64,000 nucleotides of DNA, from assembly GCF_040362915.1 (NCBI RefSeq), contig NZ_AP029612.1, forward strand, positions 1,922,001 to 1,986,000, written 5' to 3'. Shown piece by piece: positions 59,305 through 64,000 of the stretch. The position numbers and the translations under genes were made by a program. How positions within the stretch are numbered: position 1 is the stretch's first letter; each line of letters starts with the position of its first letter. The notes under the pieces were generated by a model, which saw nothing but the letters and a program-made list of their open reading frames with translations, ran no database searches and had not been told where the DNA came from. The DNA comes from Sediminibacterium sp. KACHI17 (lineage in GTDB: Bacteria > Bacteroidota > Bacteroidia > Chitinophagales > Chitinophagaceae).

Positions 59305-60387
59305 TCAATAAAAGGACCTGTATATCTCTAGGTATTTCCTTGCAGTGATCGACCAATCAAAACTCTTTGCATGTGCAATGATCGATTGCTCCATATTTTG
59401 TTGTACATACGATCGTAGCCCTTCTTCGAGGGTTTTCTGCATACTTTCTATTGTAAAGTCTGAAAAATAAAATGCATACTGATCGCCTATTTCCGGTAAG
59501 CTGGTAAGAGAAGATAAAAAAACAGGCTTACCCTGCGCCATCGCCTCTATTACAGGAAGCCCGAACCCCTCTGCAATGGACGGGAAGACAAAACCTACGC
59601 AGTTTTTATAATACCATTGCTTGTCGTTTTCCGAAATGGGTCCGGTAAAATATACTCGATCCAACACACCTAATGTCCGTGCCTCATCTATAATTTTTTT
59701 CTTGTACTCCTCATCCTGAATTACTCCCGATAATAATAATGAGAACTCAGTATTTTTCAACAACCTGGGTAATACGTGAAAATTTTTCTTCTCGGTAACA
59801 GTTCCAATGGAAAAAAGAAATGGCTTTTCGGGAATGACCAACGGAGTTTCCGGTGTTTGTAAGGTAGAAAGGTTGCAGCCATTATAAATTACAGAATGAG
59901 GTTTTGTACCAATATCAATATTCTCTTTTAGATCGTTCAATACATAATTAGATATCGTAACAATATATTGAGCTTGATTAATTCTATTTTGTAACTCTCT
60001 CAAATAATGCTTCCGTTTTACATCATTTTTTAGCGCCCCTTTTAAAAAATTCAGATCGTGAACAGTAAGTACAACCGGTATGTTTTTGGGAGAGGGATGG
60101 TACATACTATGCTGATGCGTAACATGCCAGACTTTGTACTGTTCCACTGAAGGCATTATCAACTTATGAAAAAAACGTTGAGTGAGATAAGTATGATCCA
60201 GACCAAAAGCTCCAATATTTTTTTTTGAAGTATAAAAAACGATCTCTTCATCGTTGCTCACTTCTTCAAGTAAAGCACTGCCAAGTTGTTGACAAAAATG
60301 ATACAACCCCGTATGAGGATACTTCATACGTTCGCAATCGAATACGATCCGTTGTTTCTCTTGGGTTATTCTTTTTATCGTACTCAC
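59305..60387 (-). CDS. Glycosyltransferase family 4 (GT-B) protein
   Basis: 360 residues, GT-B fold. N-terminal acceptor domain with GLYHFCQQLGSALL; the donor domain begins KPFLFSIGTVTEKKNFHVL near 185, has GVLDRVYFTGPISE and the E-x7-E motif in FPSIAEGFGLPVIEAMAQG near 265. Retaining-type transferase likely. Immediately precedes (2 nt) the GT2 gene at 60389, both on the minus strand, so an operon. Confidence 0.93.
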   Translation of the reverse strand: MSTIKRITQEKQRIVFDCERMKYPHTGLYHFCQQLGSALLEEVSNDEEIVFYTSKKNIGAFGLDHTYLTQRFFHKLIMPSVEQYKVWHVTHQHSMYHPSPKNIPVVLTVHDLNFLKGALKNDVKRKHYLRELQNRINQAQYIVTISNYVLNDLKENIDIGTKPHSVIYNGCNLSTLQTPETPLVIPEKPFLFSIGTVTEKKNFHVLPRLLKNTEFSLLLSGVIQDEEYKKKIIDEARTLGVLDRVYFTGPISENDKQWYYKNCVGFVFPSIAEGFGLPVIEAMAQGKPVFLSSLTSLPEIGDQYAFYFSDFTIESMQKTLEEGLRSYVQQNMEQSIIAHAKSFDWSITARKYLEIYRSFY

Positions 60388-60388
60388 T

Positions 60389-61336
60389 TTATTGGATAGT
60401 AAAAAATAGTTTTATGCAATACAGCCATCTTCTTAAAAGATTTCTTCTTTTATAGGCTAGAATTCTCTTGTTATGAGAGAAAAATAAAAGCATTCGATTA
60501 AAGTTATGAATAAGCGTAAAAGATTCATAAGCTTTTGAACAGCGTCTGAAAAAATCAGTTTCCTTATGCGCTAATATTTTACATTTATCATACATCAGGG
60601 CTACTCGTTGTCTGATCGCATCCAGGTCTTTTCTTTTTTTGGCTCTGCGTTCTCCGCTTGAATCCTTTACTTTCACTGCTCCAAAAACGCTGCTATTATG
60701 TTGTCTATAATGTACCAAAGGCCGATCGATGAATTTGATTCCTTGATATAATGTAGCAACAAATCCCAGCCAGTGATCATGAGGGATCATAGGTGCTAAA
60801 GGAATTGAATTTCTTATCAATTCTTTTTTGATTAACATGGCATGTCCGGCTGCTGAATTACCCACCAGGAAATTCAAACAATCATTAAAATCTGCTAATC
60901 GTTTGATCTCAGAAAGTTTTTTTCCGATTAGTGAACCGTTTTCATCCATCAAAGAAGAATCACAATAAGCAATTGTAGCGCTTCCAATACTATTTATCAA
61001 AACCTCAATTTTTTCAGGCAACCATATATCATCCTGATCACTGGGTGCTATAAGATCACCGGTAGCCAGCAATAATCCTTTCTCAAAGTTTTTGATATAG
61101 CCGATGTTCTTTTCATTTTTAAATAATCGGATGCGTGGATCTTTTGCAGCATATTCTTCAAGGATAGCATAGGTCCTGTCTGTTGACCCATCATCTACAA
61201 TGATGATTTCTAAGTGCGTATATGTTTGGGTGAGAATACTTTCCAGTTGTTTTCCAATAAACCGTTCGCCCTGATAAGTGGCCATTACCACAGAAACCAA
61301 AGGTTGATCGATCAAGGTTGTTGATGAATTGCTCAC
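60389..61336 (-). CDS. Glycosyltransferase family 2 protein
   Basis: 315 residues, GT-A. VSVVMATYQGERFIGKQLESIL near 14, EIIIVDDGSTDRTYAIL near 38, NIGYIKNFEKGLLLATGDLIAPSDQDDIW with the DQDD metal site near 90. C-terminal region is basic and rich in K and R. Rhamnosyltransferase-like in sequence feel, but donor unknown. Follows meaB by 5 nt, so an operon meaB-GT2-GT4 is likely. Confidence 0.92.
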   Translation of the reverse strand: MSNSSTTLIDQPLVSVVMATYQGERFIGKQLESILTQTYTHLEIIIVDDGSTDRTYAILEEYAAKDPRIRLFKNEKNIGYIKNFEKGLLLATGDLIAPSDQDDIWLPEKIEVLINSIGSATIAYCDSSLMDENGSLIGKKLSEIKRLADFNDCLNFLVGNSAAGHAMLIKKELIRNSIPLAPMIPHDHWLGFVATLYQGIKFIDRPLVHYRQHNSSVFGAVKVKDSSGERRAKKRKDLDAIRQRVALMYDKCKILAHKETDFFRRCSKAYESFTLIHNFNRMLLFFSHNKRILAYKRRNLLRRWLYCIKLFFTIQ

Positions 61337-61341
61337 GAAAT

Positions 61342-62241
61342 TTATATGTAATGTTGAATGAAAGTAAATAGATTGAAATTTCCTTTTTTCAAATCTACTT
61401 CTATGGCTTCCTTGATCGCGCTCTTTTCCACATCACGCATACGGTATCTTTGTATCAACTGATAAGCTCTTTCCGTTAACAACCAGGCCTTTCTTGGTCG
61501 ATCTTCTTGTAAGCTTTGATGCTGCTGAATTGATGCTGCTAAGTCAGCGATCCCTTTCTTCTCAGAGGCAATGGTTTTTATTACCGGCACTTCCCAACTG
61601 GTTTGTTTGAAAGCAGGTGCCAACATCATTCTCAGATTTTTTACAAAATGATCGGCATCAGGTCTGTCACTTTTGTTCACTACAAAAACATCAGCAATTT
61701 CCATCAATCCGGCTTTCATTGTTTGCACTTCATCACCAGCCTCAGGCACTACCACTACAACAGTTGTATCAGCCAACCCTGCAATTTCTATTTCACTTTG
61801 TCCAACCCCAACGGTTTCAACAATTACCTGATCAAATCCTGCAGCCTGCATCAAAGCAGTGATCTCAATGATATGCGGATGCAACCCGCCTAATGAACCT
61901 CTGGTAGCAAGTGACCGAATGAATACATTGGGGTGGTTGTACCAATCACTCATGCGAATACGATCACCTAAAACAGCCCCTAAATTGAAGGGGGATGAAG
62001 GATCTACACACAACACACCTACTTTCTTTCCTTCATTGACCCATTGATGGATCAATACATCTACCAATGTACTCTTCCCTGCTCCCGGCGGGCCTGTGAT
62101 ACCGGTAACAAAAGCATGTCCGGCAGGCAGTTGACCTAAAAACTTTTCATAGCCTTCTACTTCATTTTCTACCAATGAAATACTTCTGGCCAAAGCTTTC
62201 AGATCTGAATGTGCTATTTGTCGTAATAATTGATCCCACAT
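61342..62241 (-). CDS. meaB: Methylmalonyl-CoA mutase-associated GTPase MeaB (ArgK)
   Basis: 299 residues, G3E-type P-loop GTPase that protects B12-dependent methylmalonyl-CoA mutase and gates its cofactor. Walker A GITGPPGAGKSTLVDVL near residue 48, switch region GVLCVDPSSPFNLGAVLGDRIRMSD (two pieces), EIEIAGLADTTVVVVVPEAGDEVQ near 150 and NKSDRPDADHF near 185 with the NKxD base motif. It stands among polysaccharide genes; the mutase itself is not in the window. Confidence 0.96.
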   Translation of the reverse strand: MWDQLLRQIAHSDLKALARSISLVENEVEGYEKFLGQLPAGHAFVTGITGPPGAGKSTLVDVLIHQWVNEGKKVGVLCVDPSSPFNLGAVLGDRIRMSDWYNHPNVFIRSLATRGSLGGLHPHIIEITALMQAAGFDQVIVETVGVGQSEIEIAGLADTTVVVVVPEAGDEVQTMKAGLMEIADVFVVNKSDRPDADHFVKNLRMMLAPAFKQTSWEVPVIKTIASEKKGIADLAASIQQHQSLQEDRPRKAWLLTERAYQLIQRYRMRDVEKSAIKEAIEVDLKKGNFNLFTFIQHYI

Positions 62242-62325
62242 ATTGCGATAGGTAGCTTAAATTTAAGTTTACTATTGCAAAAGAAAGTATTTGCCTCCAG
62301 AGTATCACTGATTCATTGATATATC

Positions 62326-63552
62326 ATGAAAAAAGCGTGGCTACCTGTTCTACTGATGATCATCTCCTTAGCAGGTTTACTTTGGAGCCGTGCTCTCTTG
62401 TCGTTATCCGCACCCTTATGGGTCATTTGGCTGCTGTCTCATTCAAAAAAAGACATCTTCCACGACAAAAATAAATCCTTACTCATCTGGGGAATATCGC
62501 CGGTATTGATCGCCTTATTGGGTTGTTGGCAGAATGGTTTTGCCAAAGAAGATCTTGATCATTTACTCACTTTAAGTACATATATACTTGCTGCCTTAGC
62601 AGGTGCGCTTATTTCAGCAAGATATACGCAAAATGTATTGTTGAAATATTGGGTTTGGACAAGTCTGATCGCATTGGGTTATCCGCTATTATGGTATATC
62701 ACGCATTATCAGGAAACATTGATCAGGTATGGCTCAGGACAAACAGTACCGGTATGGATGGATGATGATCATGTTCGTTTTGGAATGTTTTTAGCCATCA
62801 GTTGTTTGATCAGTTTGGCAGTATTCGTGCGAGAAAAATCAATGCGACTGATCGGTGTCTTTTTACTCTTCGCAATTTTGATACTTGCTATCCGAACAGC
62901 ATGGATCATGCTATTGATCATGATCATAGTTGTGTCATTATTGACCCTGCTAAAGGGTACTCCATTTCAAAAAAGAGTATTGATGACCGCGATCTTAGCT
63001 ATGGTTTCATTTACTGCCATCACCTATCTGCTATCACCAGGCATACAACAAAAAATTGCTTACACAGTATACGACTGGCAACAATTTGAAGCTGGTAAAG
63101 CCGATCCAAATTTATCAGATGCCACCAGAAGGGTGATCAATGGCGAATCCTGGAAGCTCATTCAAGCCGGAGAAAATAATATAGGCTGGTCTGCCATCGA
63201 TGATGTAATCAGAAACAGTATTCGCAAGAACTATCCGCAGCAAACATTTGATTTCGGATGGCCTTTTAATCAATGGTTGTTTTGGTATATGGGAAGCGGT
63301 GTTATGGGCTTACTATTATTCAGCGCATGGTTGATATATCCTTTGATTCGGGGTATTCGTAAAAATAATATAGCGCTTAGTGCTGTATCAGCCGCCGTCA
63401 TTGTTTCTTGTTTGATAGAAACCAATCTTGCATATCAATACAGTGTTTGGATACACGCATGGTCAGTGGCTTTATTGTGGAATCTACCTGACTCTTTTCT
63501 CGAGGGAATCACTATTTCAAGATCCGGTAATTACGAAAATCAAAAGGTCTGA
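62326..63552 (+). CDS. O-antigen ligase-like membrane protein
   Basis: 408 residues with about ten hydrophobic segments. The long extracytoplasmic loop (about 230-330) has YDWQQFEAGKADPNLSDATRRVINGESWKLIQ (two halves) with the conserved arginine-rich motif, then NNIGWSAIDDVIRNSI. This layout is that of WaaL/O-antigen ligase-type proteins, which join polysaccharide to lipid carriers or proteins. Its 3' end overlaps the convergent glycosyltransferase by 41 nt. Divergent from meaB. Confidence 0.85.
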   Translation: MKKAWLPVLLMIISLAGLLWSRALLSLSAPLWVIWLLSHSKKDIFHDKNKSLLIWGISPVLIALLGCWQNGFAKEDLDHLLTLSTYILAALAGALISARYTQNVLLKYWVWTSLIALGYPLLWYITHYQETLIRYGSGQTVPVWMDDDHVRFGMFLAISCLISLAVFVREKSMRLIGVFLLFAILILAIRTAWIMLLIMIIVVSLLTLLKGTPFQKRVLMTAILAMVSFTAITYLLSPGIQQKIAYTVYDWQQFEAGKADPNLSDATRRVINGESWKLIQAGENNIGWSAIDDVIRNSIRKNYPQQTFDFGWPFNQWLFWYMGSGVMGLLLFSAWLIYPLIRGIRKNNIALSAVSAAVIVSCLIETNLAYQYSVWIHAWSVALLWNLPDSFLEGITISRSGNYENQKV

Positions 63553-64000
63553 TACCCGTCAGTTTTTCGAAATAGTAAAGGAATTTATCTTTTAAAGAGA
63601 ATTTCTTTTTGCTGATATCGAGTTCTGTTTTCCAGTTTTGTCGGGCGATTCTCTCTCGCATTACCGCAGGATGTGTATCTGTAAATTTTTGCAGTGAATC
63701 AAAATCATCATAGTTCCAGAAGTCTGGAGACTTCATCAATTCTTCAAGCTTTTGATCAGAATGCCAGAGTTTGCTGAAATTTTTCATTTTCTTCATCATC
63801 TGCTCCGGATTTTTCACCCATCCATAATGATACACATATGCATCTACCGGTTTCACCCATAGCTTTCTTTCACCTACTCTAAAACCTTGTGCATCCTTAT
63901 AAGAACTGATCTTCTTATCATTTCGGATAATTCTAACTTCATGATCATACCATTTTCTACTGTCACCTACATAATCATATGTGCCATAAAAGTGGAGATA
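63512..64000 (-). CDS. Glycosyltransferase, partial (5' end outside the window)
   Basis: The last 162 codons of a longer gene; the frame stays open to the right edge. The visible part reads HFYGTYDYVGDSRKWYDHE, then RIIRND, GFRVGERK and VDAYVYHYGWVKNPE, ending KLTGIRPFDFRNYRILK. The RIIRNDKKISSY-type segment is common in GT2-family (GT-A) glycosyltransferases of polysaccharide clusters. A GTG at 63856 is an internal codon, not the start. Its 3' end overlaps the O-antigen-ligase-like gene by 41 nt. Confidence 0.7.
   Translation of the reverse strand, partial: YLHFYGTYDYVGDSRKWYDHEVRIIRNDKKISSYKDAQGFRVGERKLWVKPVDAYVYHYGWVKNPEQMMKKMKNFSKLWHSDQKLEELMKSPDFWNYDDFDSLQKFTDTHPAVMRERIARQNWKTELDISKKKFSLKDKFLYYFEKLTGIRPFDFRNYRILK

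Overview
The window reads as a chromosomal segment from a member of the Bacteroidota, most likely class Chitinophagia (Chitinophagaceae-like). The evidence is the Bacteroidota -7 promoter element TAnnTTTG in front of many genes, few recognisable Shine-Dalgarno sites, a fused CcoN-CcoO oxidase subunit, a futalosine-pathway menaquinone gene (mqnC), a bTHX ribosomal protein gene and several families typical of the phylum (FixH/CcoG/CcoS cluster, DUF4286, PspC/PadR). There is no rRNA, tRNA, CRISPR array, prophage or insertion sequence that I can recognise. Base composition looks even throughout, so this is mostly core genome.

Layout. 1-8000: mostly minus-strand housekeeping genes (comB, ssb, an RlpA-like lipoprotein, gcvT, a TraB/GumN-like protein) and a PadR-PspC operon with its own palindromic operator. 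8200-10020: an arsenic operon arsR-arsM-arsC behind a duplicated ArsR operator, without an efflux pump. 10100-14400: a YvlD-like membrane protein, an active/inactive M16 peptidase pair and an aspartyl protease with a PDZ domain. 14550-24600: mqnC, a small exported protein, two ECF sigma/anti-sigma pairs, an outer-membrane protein, an L,D-transpeptidase, serS, gcvH and a VanZ-like protein. 24840-35390: a complete cbb3 oxidase locus in two transcription units (hemerythrin-like-ccoI, and ccoS-ccoNO-ccoQ-ccoP-ccoG-fixH-fixH2-safE), each preceded by the same 22-bp FNR-like palindrome and followed upstream by a Crp/Fnr regulator with FNR-like cysteines. 35450-47800: a GH25 lysozyme whose natural start is cut off by an in-frame stop, a radical SAM/SPASM protein, MarR, a GHL10-type hydrolase, a UvrD-like helicase-nuclease, recR, YceI and a DUF5777 barrel. 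47800-51850: methionine synthase split into two genes behind a structured leader that may be a riboswitch. 51870-57660: LOG protein, exonuclease III, HU, bTHX, a Tat-exported aminotransferase. 57670-64000: a surface-polysaccharide cluster (glycosyltransferases, methyltransferase, O-antigen-ligase-like protein) with meaB in the middle and a partial glycosyltransferase at the right edge.

The least expected structure is non-coding. Nine intergenic loci are built from degenerate tandem heptamers (strict 7-nt period), usually as two facing arms that fold into long hairpins. Each locus uses its own heptamer word, but the architecture is the same. A second theme is that about eight genes have the -7 promoter element only 4-7 nt before the start codon, which implies leaderless or almost leaderless mRNAs.

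Starts were moved inward from the longest open frame wherever the promoter, signal peptide or family homology required it. Three genes too short or too compressed for simple ORF calling were added: ccoQ, the bTHX gene and a 27-codon ORF at 24662.
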